64,000 bases of DNA from Pinus tabuliformis (GCA_031772625.1 CM062813.1:767684720-767748719), one strand, 5' to 3'. Positions 1 to 9,929 are shown, counted from the stretch's first letter. Notes: generated from the sequence alone by a model not told the origin. Made by a program: numbers and translations.

Positions 1-1883
1 CTTCTGAACAACTTAAATTTCAATTACAGTCGTATGGAGGGCAGGACAATGGTAAATACCTGTTAATTAACGAACAGAGGTCGCGCAGGTGTGCACGGTT
101 GCTGCTGAGGAGGTCGCCCGGGTTAATTCAACAGGTTGGCGGAAATTCGAACGTAAACGGTAATGCAGAGAGAACAACAGCGACAGGAGTGAAAATAGGA
201 AAAAACACGGTTTTTTGGGTAAATATGGACCTTTTTTACCATTTTGGCGCTTTTTAGTGATGACGTCAGCATGACGTCATTGGTGGGCCAAGGTGAGGTG
301 ACGTCAGCTGACGTCATCGGGTGACGTGGCGGTAGACTATTGGTCCAAAGGGGCGATGAGGTGGCAGCCATGTCAGCGGCCAGGTGGACGAATAGCAGGG
401 GCAAGTACGAGCGGAGGTGACGTGGCGATGCGCTGGCGGAAAACAGGTGGCGGTTAGGACCGTAGCGGTTACGGTTAAGGCTAACCACTACGGTTTCTCG
501 GGGCGGTTTGGGTACGGCGCCGAAGTTGTCAGGCCCGGCTCCGAGATACCTTAGCGTTTGACGCGTGGAGAGGTACTGACGTGACGCAACGTCACCTTCT
601 CGGGCGGTAAAGGATGGCAGTGGGGGCCGCTCCGATATTGCTGTGGGTCGTCGGATCTCAGAGACTTGATCCGACGGTGGGCGGAGTGCGGAGATGCTCG
701 GGTTGTATGAGGGCGGAAAACTTTGGGTAGAGGGTTTTTCGTTGGTTTTTCATTGGTTTTTCACTGTTTATTATTTAAAACAAACAATGCGCTAACCTTT
801 GGAAATGCGCCAGAGGCGGGTTTTTTGGCTTTGGTAACTTTTGCAAAGGATTTAAAGGCGGAAGAGGGTTTTATAAGGGTTTTCCAATGCAAATGGTGGT
901 TTTAAGGAGCAATTTGACTTGCAGCAAGGGGGAATGGGATGGAACAGGTTCACCAAAGTGACCAGATGTCATTTTGGTCCCTTTTGAAGAATATAGGGCT
1001 ATAATGCCAAGGGGAAGGAGTATTTATAAGATTTGGGGCTTTATACACCATAGTGTTAGTATTATTAGGGGAAGGGGTAAAATAGGGGAGCTATATAGTA
1101 GAATTAGAGGTTAATATGAATGAAGGGAGCAAATGAAGGGGATTTTACTGAGTTTATCTGAAATTGACTTGGTTTTGAGAGTAGATCAAAATGAAAAGAT
1201 CTTAGACAAGAAATGTGGATTCTGAATGAACTAGAACCACCATAAAACCATGATCTCTCTTCATAAATCTCAGCTAAAAGAAAGGGAGTGTTAGTAATGG
1301 AATAGAGGGGAAGAGGGAGGTTAGTCATGCTCCTTGCTGTAATATGATGGGATTAACCACTTTGTTCATTGATAGATTTTGCCTTGGCAAAACACCTCTT
1401 GACATATGTGTAATGGTGAAAATACCCTTTCTGCAACCACAACTGCCTACCCAGCTATTTTCCTAGCATTTTTTGTTTCTCCATAGAGGGTGCATTTGGA
1501 CTTGCAAACCCTTACTTGCCTTTTCTTTTCTTTGGCTTTTTCTTTATTCTTTACTATCTACTTCTACCCTTATTTCTTCCAAGGTCCCAGATTAAGCTGT
1601 TGGGAACCTTTACTCCTCTACCTAAACTACTTGTCTGCCAAGATTAAGCAGTTTGGACAGACTTCTTTCTCTATTCTATAACTCAAAATTGAAACATGGC
1701 ATGATCCAGATTAGACTGTTGAATCATCCACAAAATTGAAATAAGGTCCTCAATACTTGAAACACTTTACCCACCTCTTGTTCTCTAGGAAATATGGGAT
1801 CTTTGTAATACCAAAGCAGAGCATATTTGGACTTTCTTTGGCCAATCATGAAATATGAAACCTATTAGTATAGGTATCCAACA
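1..1883 (-). repeat. Giant LTR, partial copy (3' LTR of unit 1)
   Basis: This is the promoter-proximal quarter of the LTR, cut by the window start. It aligns with 14056-15943, 30242-32109 and 44252-46143. The sense LTR begins at 1883 with TGTTGGATACC. By small variants its left part is closest to the 44252 copy, not to the two inner copies. The TGACGTCA cluster, hairpin block and TATAAATA (1021-1028) are all present. No ORF is supported; the short plus-strand frames are shadows. Confidence 0.8.
261..329. promoter_or_regulatory. Cluster of TGACGTCA palindromes (LTR copy 1)
   Basis: Four perfect TGACGTCA octamers lie at 261-268, 272-279, 299-306 and 309-316, followed by TGACGTGG at 322-329. 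TGACGTCA is the classical binding core of plant TGA-type bZIP factors. The cluster recurs in every LTR copy that covers this region. Its role as enhancer is inferred. Confidence 0.5.
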
Positions 1884-2141
1884 GTGGCTCCACATGGGGA
1901 TGGTTTTTCTTCTGAAAGACCAAGAACAGCAGGTCAGATTGCCTTGTTCTTTGACTGCCCATCTCAATCTTTGAAATCTGCTGCATAAATGTGTCAAACT
2001 TGTGTGCTTTTTCCTTGGAGAACCTCTGATTCTATTTGCCTTTTACTGCTTGGTGAATCACTTGGGAAAACTGCTTTTTACAATCTAAGACAGAAAACAA
2101 TATGTACATCTGCATATATACAATGAATCCTTGGATTCCAC
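1884..2141 (-). other. Non-coding stretch between pol stop and 3' LTR, unit 1
   Basis: These 258 bases separate the pol stop from the LTR. A polypurine tract is expected directly before the sense TG at 1883. The flanking bases are only partly purine-rich: an AGAAGAAAAA run sits about 20 bases away from the terminus. No coding signal is seen. Confidence 0.5.
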
Positions 2142-5100
2142 TCATAATGAACAGTCAAAGTAGTGCTTCAGCATCCTGCCATTGACAGGACCTTCATCCA
2201 AGTCAGTTTCAGTCAGACTTTTAAGGAAGTAAGTGTTGTTACCTTGTACTGCTTGGACAGCAAATGGTCCTTTCCATAAAGAGTCAAACTTTCCATGTTT
2301 CCCTTTCTCTTCTCTTCTTGCATCCCACTTTAAAACTTTGTCCCCTACATTGAAATCTTCTGCTTTGGTTCTTCTATCAAAGGCCTTTTTCAGTTTCTCT
2401 TGTAGTATCTGCACTCTGCTGAAAACTTGTTCTCTAGTTTGCTGTAAACAGATTATCTGATTAATCCTTCTTTGCATGTCATTTGGCTCTGCTTGGCTTT
2501 CTTGCAGAAGTTTCATAACCGGCACTCCTAGTGATGAAGGAAATCTGGCCTCTAATCCATAGACTAACTCATATGGGCTGGTCCCAATTGATCTTTTAGT
2601 TGTTAGTCTGTCTGCCCATAAAGCATTTACTAGTTTCTTATGCCAGTTCTTTTTGTTCTCTTCCAGTACTTTCTTTATGATATTTATTAAACTTTTGTTT
2701 GATGATTCAGCAAGGCCATTTCCTTGAGGATAGTAAGCTGTAGAATGGCCCAAAGTAATGTGAAATTTATGGCAGAAGTTCACCATTTTCTTGGATCTGA
2801 AGGCAGCAGCATTGTCTGTTATTATTTTGTCCGGGCAGCCAAATCTAGCCAGTATATTGTTTTCCAAAAACTGAATGATTACTGAATCATTTGCTTGTCT
2901 GCATGGGGCAGCTTCAATCCACTTGGTGAAGTAGTCTGTCGCTGTTAAAATCCATCTGTGTTGCCCTGAAGATGAGGGATGAATTTCCCCAATGAAATCC
3001 AAGCCCCATTGTTGGAAAGGTCTCTCTGTTGCAATGGGCTTCAAAGGAAGTGGCAACAACTGTCTTTTGCCTTCAAACAGTTGGCATTTGTGGCATGAGG
3101 CTGCAAATTTCTTAACATCAGAGAACATAGTGGGCCAGTAATAACCAGCCCTCAATATTTTGTCTACAGTGGACTTCCAGTACAAATGTCCACCACAGTC
3201 TCCAGCATGGAAGTCTTGCATGATATTGTTAGTTTCATTCTCTATTAGACAGTGCAGTAATATACCTTCATGGTTTTTCCAAAGTAAGTTTCCATCCATC
3301 ACACAAAATCTAGATGTTTTCATTTTTAGGAACCTACACTTAGTTCTGGACAGCCCTGGGGGAGCACACAGGTTTTGTAACACATAACAGATATCAGAGT
3401 ACCAAGGAGATTGTTCAAAGGCTACATTGATCTTTGGAGTCGCCAGCTCTGTTCCACTGTCCAGTTGGTTGATATCTAAGGCTTGGAAATTTGCTTCTGT
3501 CATTAATTTGGCCAAACCTTGCCCTTTTATTAGCTTTGTGGGTTTTATTTCAATGTCAAATTCTAGTATATTGGCAATCCATTTTCCTCTCCTGCCCTCT
3601 AAGTTTTCTTGGGTGAGAATGTCTTTGACAATAGGACTTGGTACATAAGCCACAACATGGGAGTAAAGGATGTAAATCCTAAAGTCTTTAATAGCTTTGA
3701 TCAAAGCATAGGCTTGTTTTTCCATTATTTGATACTTTAGGGGGGCATCTCTAAGAGCTCTGCTGAAGAAGGCAATAGGCTTCTCATTCCCTTGGTCATC
3801 TTTCTGTAATAATACAGCAGCAATAGTATGTTGGGAGGCAAAGGAGAAAATGATAAAGTCTCTGTCAAACTGAGGATTGGTTAACACTGGGGTTTGAGTC
3901 AAGGCTAATTTTATACTTTCAAAGGCTTGTTTTGCTTCAACAGTCCATTTGACCTTTGAATCTTTCTTTAGCATATTATTTAGTAATCTGATTAATTCTG
4001 CTAAATTAGGGATAAACCTTCTTAAAAAGTTGATTTTCCCTAAGAATCCTTGCAACTCCTTGACATTCCTGGGATGAGGCATTTGTAGGATAGCTTGTAT
4101 CCTATCTGGATCAATTCTTATGCCATCTTTTGAAATAATATGTCCTAGAAGTTTCCCTTCCTCCAAGCCAAATAATGACTTCTTGGGGTTTAAGGAAATA
4201 CCATATTTCCTGCATGTTATGAAAATCTGTCTTAAATGTTTCAAGTGTTCTTGGTCAGATTTTGAAAAGGGTGTTAGATCATCTAAGTAAATGACCAAGA
4301 AGTCATGAATCTCTTTTGCAAAAGCAATGTCCATTGCTCTCTGAAATGTTGCCCCTGCGTTTTTCAATCCAAAGGGCATTTTCACATACTTGAAAGTTCC
4401 CCATGGGGTTGTAAATGCAGTTTTGTCTTGATCATCAGGGTGTACTAGGATTTGATTGAAACCTGAGAATCCATCAAGCAATGATATCCTTGAAGCCCCT
4501 ACTACTCTTTGAAGAATGTGATCCATTTTGGGTAAAGGGTAGTTATCTTTGAGTGATACTTGATTCAAATTCCTTAAGTCTACACAAAGTCTAATCTCAC
4601 CAGTTTTCTTTCTTGTAGGGACCAAATTTGAAATCCACTCAGAGAACCTGATTGGTGCTATGATACCAGCTTTGAACATTTTATGTAATTCTTTTTCAAT
4701 GGAAGGAAGGAGCACAGGATTGATTCTTCTCAATTTCTGTTTGAATGGTTTTTGATTAGGCTTGAGGGGAATGGTATGCTGGATAACAGAGGTATCATAG
4801 GACTTTAGATCCTCATAACCCCAAGCAAAGACATCTTGAAACTCTTTAAAGAGATCAATATATTTGGGTTTTTGATCAGGGGGCAAAGCAGCAGATAGCT
4901 TTATTATTTTAGGCTTGTCAGTGGTACCAATGTTGCATTCTTCAATTGCTGCATCTAATGGCTGCATCTTTGGTTTCCTGGGGACATCATTTGAGTCAAA
5001 AATGTCCTCTAGTGGGGTAAGGCCTGCTGGAAGGAAATTGTCTTTGAGTTGTATGATTTCATCTTCAGCGTTGCTCATCTCTTCACAGTCAATTTGGTGA

Positions 5101-6254
5101 ATTTGCTGAATGTTTTCATTGTCGAAAATGGTTGGACTGAGTAATTGTTTTGCTGTTCTAGGTGACATTGGGTGAGCAGACTGTTGAAACTGTATTTGTG
5201 ATGGACTTGCTCCCTCAAATAATTGTGATTGACATGCTGACTCAAGCATTTGTGATTGGCATGCTCCATCAATATCAATATTTAATCTTGTGAACTCTTG
5301 TTGCAAGGTTAAAAAATTGTTTATTTGCATGTCATCCTCAAAAACTTGCCATTCTTTGACATTGTTTGGAATAGAGGGTCTGTATTTGACCTCGGCTGTG
5401 AAACAGTTATTGGGTTCTAATGGGAATTTGAAGGTGCTGGCAAACGTTGCCAAGCTGTGTGCATGGAGATTGTGGCCCCTTGAAATTTTTGTGATAACAA
5501 ACTCAGAGAAGGTTTCTAATATTTCAATTACAGCAGATCTGTAGGACCTCAATCTTTTGTCATTGGTGACAAAATGTCCTTTCACTTGTTGAATTACTAG
5601 ATCAGAGTCTCCCATGATGGAGAGTTTAGGAGCTTGTAGTGATTTTGCTAGCTTTAGGCCCAGCAAGAGAGCTTCATATTCTGCCATGTTGTTAGTGCAC
5701 CTAAAATTCAATCTGTAAGCCCTGCCTTCTGCATAGCCTTTCTCTTTGTTATATATCCACACTCCAGCTCCTGCCCCTAACTTGTTGACTGACCCATCAA
5801 ATTCTAGGACCCACAGGATATCTTGCTGAACAGAAGATTTAAAATTCTGTTCATGAGATGGCAATGTGAGCAGGAGTTGGGGTTTCTTCCCCCATTTGTT
5901 TTCTAGGACAGCTTTATCACTTGTTTGACAATCTTTAACAACTAGAGGAGGGTGAATGTGTATTGTTGGGCTGATTGATGTTTGGCAGGTGCTACTTGTC
6001 TGATCAATGTTTTGTTCTTGTATGAGTGCTTCGGTCCTAATGTCATTGTTTGAGAGGCTTGTGCTGTCATTGAAGAGGATGAAGGAGTCTATGTCCGAAT
6101 GGACAGCATATATTGGAAAATTTTGAGGCTTTTCTTCACTGCTGACCATATACTTCATGAGTGTTTCCCTATAAAGTCTTTTTGGTTGCCCAAAGACAGA
6201 GATAGTTGCATATGACATGTCTAATTGCAGGGACCTTGGAGCTTGGCTCCCCAT
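2142..6254 (-). CDS. Pol: pre-RT RNase H, reverse transcriptase, RNase H-like tether, integrase (unit 1)
   Basis: 1370 codons, the best-preserved pol of the array. Residues ~147-270 form an RNase H of the archaeal/plant type (FDGS at 152-155, AEYEAL at 191-196, GDSD at 215-218), but the last acidic position reads AHSLA instead of the usual AD-x-LA. RT spans ~500-740 with Asp594 (LLDGFSGF) and YLDD at 656-659. A gypsy RNase H follows (~795-900) but lacks the usual catalytic Asp positions (FSFASQ where TDAS is usual), so it probably acts as a structural tether. Integrase has a zinc finger (His1016, His1023, Cys1054, Cys1057), catalytic Asp1086, Asp1147 and Glu1183 with 35 residues between the last two, and a GPF-type C-terminus. 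The start overlaps gag in another frame only because of a one-base deletion near 6233; units 2 and 3 keep one frame there. Confidence 0.88.
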   Translation of the reverse strand: MGSQAPRSLQLDMSYATISVFGQPKRLYRETLMKYMVSSEEKPQNFPIYAVHSDIDSFILFNDSTSLSNNDIRTEALIQEQNIDQTSSTCQTSISPTIHIHPPLVVKDCQTSDKAVLENKWGKKPQLLLTLPSHEQNFKSSVQQDILWVLEFDGSVNKLGAGAGVWIYNKEKGYAEGRAYRLNFRCTNNMAEYEALLLGLKLAKSLQAPKLSIMGDSDLVIQQVKGHFVTNDKRLRSYRSAVIEILETFSEFVITKISRGHNLHAHSLATFASTFKFPLEPNNCFTAEVKYRPSIPNNVKEWQVFEDDMQINNFLTLQQEFTRLNIDIDGACQSQMLESACQSQLFEGASPSQIQFQQSAHPMSPRTAKQLLSPTIFDNENIQQIHQIDCEEMSNAEDEIIQLKDNFLPAGLTPLEDIFDSNDVPRKPKMQPLDAAIEECNIGTTDKPKIIKLSAALPPDQKPKYIDLFKEFQDVFAWGYEDLKSYDTSVIQHTIPLKPNQKPFKQKLRRINPVLLPSIEKELHKMFKAGIIAPIRFSEWISNLVPTRKKTGEIRLCVDLRNLNQVSLKDNYPLPKMDHILQRVVGASRISLLDGFSGFNQILVHPDDQDKTAFTTPWGTFKYVKMPFGLKNAGATFQRAMDIAFAKEIHDFLVIYLDDLTPFSKSDQEHLKHLRQIFITCRKYGISLNPKKSLFGLEEGKLLGHIISKDGIRIDPDRIQAILQMPHPRNVKELQGFLGKINFLRRFIPNLAELIRLLNNMLKKDSKVKWTVEAKQAFESIKLALTQTPVLTNPQFDRDFIIFSFASQHTIAAVLLQKDDQGNEKPIAFFSRALRDAPLKYQIMEKQAYALIKAIKDFRIYILYSHVVAYVPSPIVKDILTQENLEGRRGKWIANILEFDIEIKPTKLIKGQGLAKLMTEANFQALDINQLDSGTELATPKINVAFEQSPWYSDICYVLQNLCAPPGLSRTKCRFLKMKTSRFCVMDGNLLWKNHEGILLHCLIENETNNIMQDFHAGDCGGHLYWKSTVDKILRAGYYWPTMFSDVKKFAASCHKCQLFEGKRQLLPLPLKPIATERPFQQWGLDFIGEIHPSSSGQHRWILTATDYFTKWIEAAPCRQANDSVIIQFLENNILARFGCPDKIITDNAAAFRSKKMVNFCHKFHITLGHSTAYYPQGNGLAESSNKSLINIIKKVLEENKKNWHKKLVNALWADRLTTKRSIGTSPYELVYGLEARFPSSLGVPVMKLLQESQAEPNDMQRRINQIICLQQTREQVFSRVQILQEKLKKAFDRRTKAEDFNVGDKVLKWDARREEKGKHGKFDSLWKGPFAVQAVQGNNTYFLKSLTETDLDEGPVNGRMLKHYFDCSL

Positions 6255-8068
6255 GATCTTGATAACAGCATCCCATATTTGGGTGGGATATCAGCAACTA
6301 CAACATCCATTAGAATGGTCTTGTTGGGAAATTGAACCAGGGACACACATAAATCTTTTATTAGGCCTAAACATTTGACTTGACTAGAATCAAAGGAAAA
6401 CAGGTCTTTGTATGGTCTTGTTATATCCAAGTTCAATCTTTCCATGACTGCTTTTGGCATAAGGTTGTGAGAGGCACCTGAGTCAAACATTGCATTATGC
6501 AGTATTTTATCATGAACATGCAGGCTGACATAAAACGGTAAAACCCCTGTGACTTCTGATTTTCCATCTACCTCTGGGCCAAACAGTAATTCTGGAGTGT
6601 CATCTAGCACATTTACATCATCTTTGCTATTGGTGAGCTGTAGGGATTTCTTTATCTGTTGCTTATATATGTCATGCTTGGCTAGCTCTGAGAGGGGGAT
6701 GGCTATCTTTAACTTGCCAATCTCTGTACCTAGGTCAAAAGGTTTGTCAACTTGGATTTTAGAGTCACGGATAGCAGTCTTTTCTTTGTTCACTAAATCT
6801 TCTTGTTGGATTTCATCTTGATTTCGAAACCTGCCCCTCATACTCATGTCTTGAGGGGTAATGTTCGGATTTGGGTGGGAGGACGAGGTTGCCATGGGCT
6901 GTTGTAGTGGGGACAGTAGTTCAGTAACCTCCTCAACCACTACTTCTTTTGTAGGCACGTTTGTGTTGTCATTAGGTTCAGTGACCATGGTTTCTTTGGA
7001 CTGTTGTTTCTCCTTTACCTTTTCAGGCTGATTTACATTTACAGTCCTACTCCTTAGTTTGTATTGTTTATGGACTTCATAGACAGCAGTATCATATCCT
7101 TGTTTAAAGTCAAAGGATTCTCCTGATTTAGTTTGGAATGTTTTGCTTTCATCCTCCTCATGGTCTTCTTGTGTTAAGAATACATGGCTTTTACCATCCA
7201 GACCCATTAAGTTAATTTCGGGATCTTCATTGAGCTGATTGGCTGTGGAGGTTTCTGCATAGTTTTCTTGAAAAGGGGGTCTGATATCTTGGTCAGCACT
7301 TGTTTTTCCTATGTTTGGGTTCTGAGTTCTCCTAAAATTTGGGTTTCTAGGAGGGTTGCTTTGTGATGTCTCCCATGATGATTTTCTTTCAACTGATTCC
7401 ACCCTTTCACCCAGTCTCTTCATGCTGTTTAGTATTGCATCCAACTTTTGATCAAAACCTGAGGGCTCTTCTCTGAAGCCAGCCTTCTTTTCCAGCTTTG
7501 CCCTGTTTCTCTTGGCAATTAGGTTGGCCTCTACAGTGACTGCAACTCTTTGAGCTTCTGCAAGGGTTGGGGGATCTCTTTCTTTCAGCTGATAGGCCAT
7601 ATCAGAGTCAAAACCGTCAGGGAAGTTATACAGGGCCAAATCAGGAGGGGGCCTTAAGTTCTGGGGGATAGCATTATATACATTGTTAAACCTAGCACAA
7701 TATTCCAAAACTGTTTCTTGGGGACCTCTTTTAATAGTGTTATATTCACCGAGTATGTGTAGAGGATCTTTCTTTTTCTCCCATCTGTTGGTAAACTCTT
7801 GGTACAGGACCTCAGGGGTTGCAATGGAATTTGCATTCAGGGATCTAAACCAAGTTCTGACATCCCCAGTTAAGCTTTGAACAAAAATTCTCATCCTGAC
7901 ACTGTCATCATCTATTTCATAGGTCTCAAAGTGGTCTTGCATCTTCTTAGCATGCTGGACAGCTGTCAAAGGGCCATGGGAGTCAAAAAATGAGATTTTG
8001 GTTTGGTAATCTTGGGGTAGAGCTGGAGCATTAGCTGGTATCTGCAGAGGTGCATACCTGTTGGCCAT
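6221..8068 (-). CDS. Gag-protease (unit 1)
   Basis: 615 codons from the first ATG. Residues ~50-190 match the plant retrotransposon Gag capsid pattern (VRTWFRSL, the EYCARF region, and a Lys/Arg-rich end). A charged, low-complexity middle (~200-480) follows. I see no CCHC zinc knuckle. A retroviral-type aspartic protease occupies ~505-615 with the active site FDSGAS at 528-533 and a C-terminal MLLSRSWG segment. The last codons are an artefact: unit 1 lacks one base near 6233 relative to units 2 and 3, in which protease runs straight into pol. The ancestral product is therefore one Gag-Pol polyprotein. The frame is also open for 123 codons upstream of this ATG. Confidence 0.85.
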   Translation of the reverse strand: MANRYAPLQIPANAPALPQDYQTKISFFDSHGPLTAVQHAKKMQDHFETYEIDDDSVRMRIFVQSLTGDVRTWFRSLNANSIATPEVLYQEFTNRWEKKKDPLHILGEYNTIKRGPQETVLEYCARFNNVYNAIPQNLRPPPDLALYNFPDGFDSDMAYQLKERDPPTLAEAQRVAVTVEANLIAKRNRAKLEKKAGFREEPSGFDQKLDAILNSMKRLGERVESVERKSSWETSQSNPPRNPNFRRTQNPNIGKTSADQDIRPPFQENYAETSTANQLNEDPEINLMGLDGKSHVFLTQEDHEEDESKTFQTKSGESFDFKQGYDTAVYEVHKQYKLRSRTVNVNQPEKVKEKQQSKETMVTEPNDNTNVPTKEVVVEEVTELLSPLQQPMATSSSHPNPNITPQDMSMRGRFRNQDEIQQEDLVNKEKTAIRDSKIQVDKPFDLGTEIGKLKIAIPLSELAKHDIYKQQIKKSLQLTNSKDDVNVLDDTPELLFGPEVDGKSEVTGVLPFYVSLHVHDKILHNAMFDSGASHNLMPKAVMERLNLDITRPYKDLFSFDSSQVKCLGLIKDLCVSLVQFPNKTILMDVVVADIPPKYGMLLSRSWGAKLQGPCN

Positions 8069-8437
8069 GTTTATGGGATTTATGGGGTTGACAGGAATAA
8101 ATGGGACAACAGGGATTATAGGTGTGACAGGGTTAATGGTATGGGTAACAAGCGGGGAACTGGTTGAAAGAGTATGTGCAGATGGTGAAGATGGGAGAGG
8201 AGGGCTTTGAGGTGTTGATGATGAACTAGGGGAACTAGGGGTGGACCGGAACAGAACTTTGCAGGGTGTGGGAATGCAGATAGGCTGTTCTGAAATTATA
8301 TCTGAATCGGCAGGCTTCTCCTGCTTTTGCTGTCTCCTAATGTTCTTTGGAATGATATTTGGATTATCAACAATGATAGGTTGATTAGGGTCAGGGTTTG
8401 CCCTAGTGTGCCTTGGGTTTCTTTTGGGAGCCAGCTT
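8069..8437 (-). other. ATG-less in-frame 5' extension of gag
   Basis: The gag frame stays open for 123 codons upstream of the first ATG, back to a TAG at 8438-8440. The conceptual peptide begins LAPKRNPRHTRANPDPNQP after one Lys and becomes Pro/Ser/Thr-rich. In unit 3 the same stretch differs by one extra and one missing base that cancel, and stays open. The TAG doubles as an AG (sense TTTAG then AAG) that could be a splice acceptor; alternatively translation starts at a CTG. Coding status is inferred. Confidence 0.45.
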
Positions 8438-8658
8438 CTAAATATTCTTTTGAATTTGTACAAGAAGTTTATATATGCAAGGACTGGATGAAAATTTTGG
8501 AATGGCTATATATGTTTCAAAGCTAGGATGAAGATTCCCTAATCAGCTCTTCCCTAAAGCTGTTCCTGTGGCACAGAAACAGTCCTAAGGCCTCTTGGCT
8601 AGTTCAGGCTTGATGGTAGCTTTGGAAGATAGATAGTAATTGAAAAATCTTTAAGAAG

Positions 8659-8676
8659 TCCCCAGTGGAGTCGCCA
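8659..8676 (-). promoter_or_regulatory. Primer binding site, tRNA-Arg-like (unit 1)
   Basis: Sense TGGCGACTCCACTGGGGA starts four bases (TAAT) after the LTR end ...TGTTAACA at 8681. The first 11 bases pair with the 3' end expected for plant tRNA-Arg(ACG), recalled from general knowledge. The same site is present in all three complete units. It marks the true LTR/internal boundary, which puts the large ORF at 9930-13700 inside the LTR. The 221 bases from here to gag (8438-8658) hold no ORF. Confidence 0.8.
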
Positions 8677-9529
8677 ATTATGTTAACACCCAGGTTGTTC
8701 CCTATGACTCCCAAGGGAATACGGCCGGGGTAACCACTAACCAATCTTTGGATCACTGTTTCTAGCCAAACTGTGATCAGAGAGGGCTCTCTCTTTATGA
8801 TTTGTAACTGTTTATGATAGGGTTTTAGGCTAGCTATTATGCACAGGTTTTGTTTATGTTTTGGTTGAAGAGTTTCTTTTAGGTCTTATGATGTAATTTT
8901 CAAAGAGTCAAATATCATTGGGCAATGGAGTCTGTGGCTGTATAGGTGTCTAGAAACCTTGAGGTGAACTGGTGAAACTTACAGGGCCATTTGGATGCTT
9001 CATACAACGAAATTTTTGTTTTATAACACGAACAGGTGAAAAAACCAGTGAAAGCAATTAAGAATTTTCACTAAAGTATTCGAGTATTTCCACCAAACTA
9101 GGTATGAGAAACAGATAGATGCCTCAGGAGCAAAACTTGAATCCCTGGGGATGTCTATCACTGTAAAAGATATAGTTTTAAAGTGCAGCAATTAAGAATT
9201 ACACTTCATTCACTGTATCTGAAGAAAAACATGGATAATAGCTCAGATTGAGTTCAGGGTAATCAGTGATTAAATCCTGGAACTATTCTTCTACTTTGCT
9301 ATTAAGTTTAAACATTTAGACAATAAAAGAGAACAAAAGACTCGAAAACATGTAACACAGAGATTTAAGAAAACTTATTGTTTTATGAAACACTCTGGAA
9401 TCCTGCAACATTCACCATTCATCACAACGCATCAAATACACCAAGCTTCGGAAATTCCATTCTCCCTTTGCATTACTTCTCTGAGAATTTTACAGCAAGT
9501 GAGACTTCCAAAAGGAAAATAACAACAAC

Positions 9530-9560
9530 CCCCTGAGCTTCTGCCAGGGGTGAATATATA
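9530..9560 (-). promoter_or_regulatory. Candidate TATA box and hairpin near LTR 3' end
   Basis: Sense TATATA lies at 9560-9555. Just downstream are perfect 6-base arms CCCCTG (sense 9550-9545) and CAGGGG (9535-9530) around a nine-base loop. The TATA recurs at the matching place in units 2 and 3. A start here would give gag-pol a leader of about 1.1 kb and leave the large ORF in U3. The promoter role is inferred. Confidence 0.4.
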
Positions 9561-9929
9561 CTTGCGATTTTTACAAAAATATCTGAGTCCTGAGTTATCT
9601 CAGACTTAATATTCTCACCAACTTTGAGATATTATTATCAGAAATTTATTACAGCATTGAATACAAAATAAAGGCGCCTTAATGTTCTGTCAGAAGATAT
9701 TTTGGCCTTTGGGATCTGCTGAGTCGGTTGAGATACTTTGATTAAATGCTGGAGAACCCGACTTTATGGCTTGTACGCTGTATTTTGGGTTGTCACCTGT
9801 GATTGTGACTGCTGCTGTGGTGAGTAAATAGCTCTGCTGAGTTGGCTCAGCATCTGCCTCTTCCTTGTAGATTTTATTCATCAAAATTGTGCCTGCGCAT
9901 GACTGCTCATGTACTGGAGAAAATTAGCG

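Noticed and set aside
1..1883. Host gene promoter in the TGACGTCA-rich segment
   Set aside because: The segment repeats in every LTR copy and belongs to the element.
6221..6254. Programmed -1 frameshift between gag and pol
   Set aside because: Units 2 and 3 have one extra base here, and unit 3 reads through in frame. I see no slippery heptamer, so it is a deletion in unit 1.
9690..9884. 64-codon minus-strand ORF after the large LTR ORF
   Set aside because: Present in units 1 and 2 but interrupted in unit 3, with no recognisable features. Too short to support in recent copies that are almost identical anyway.
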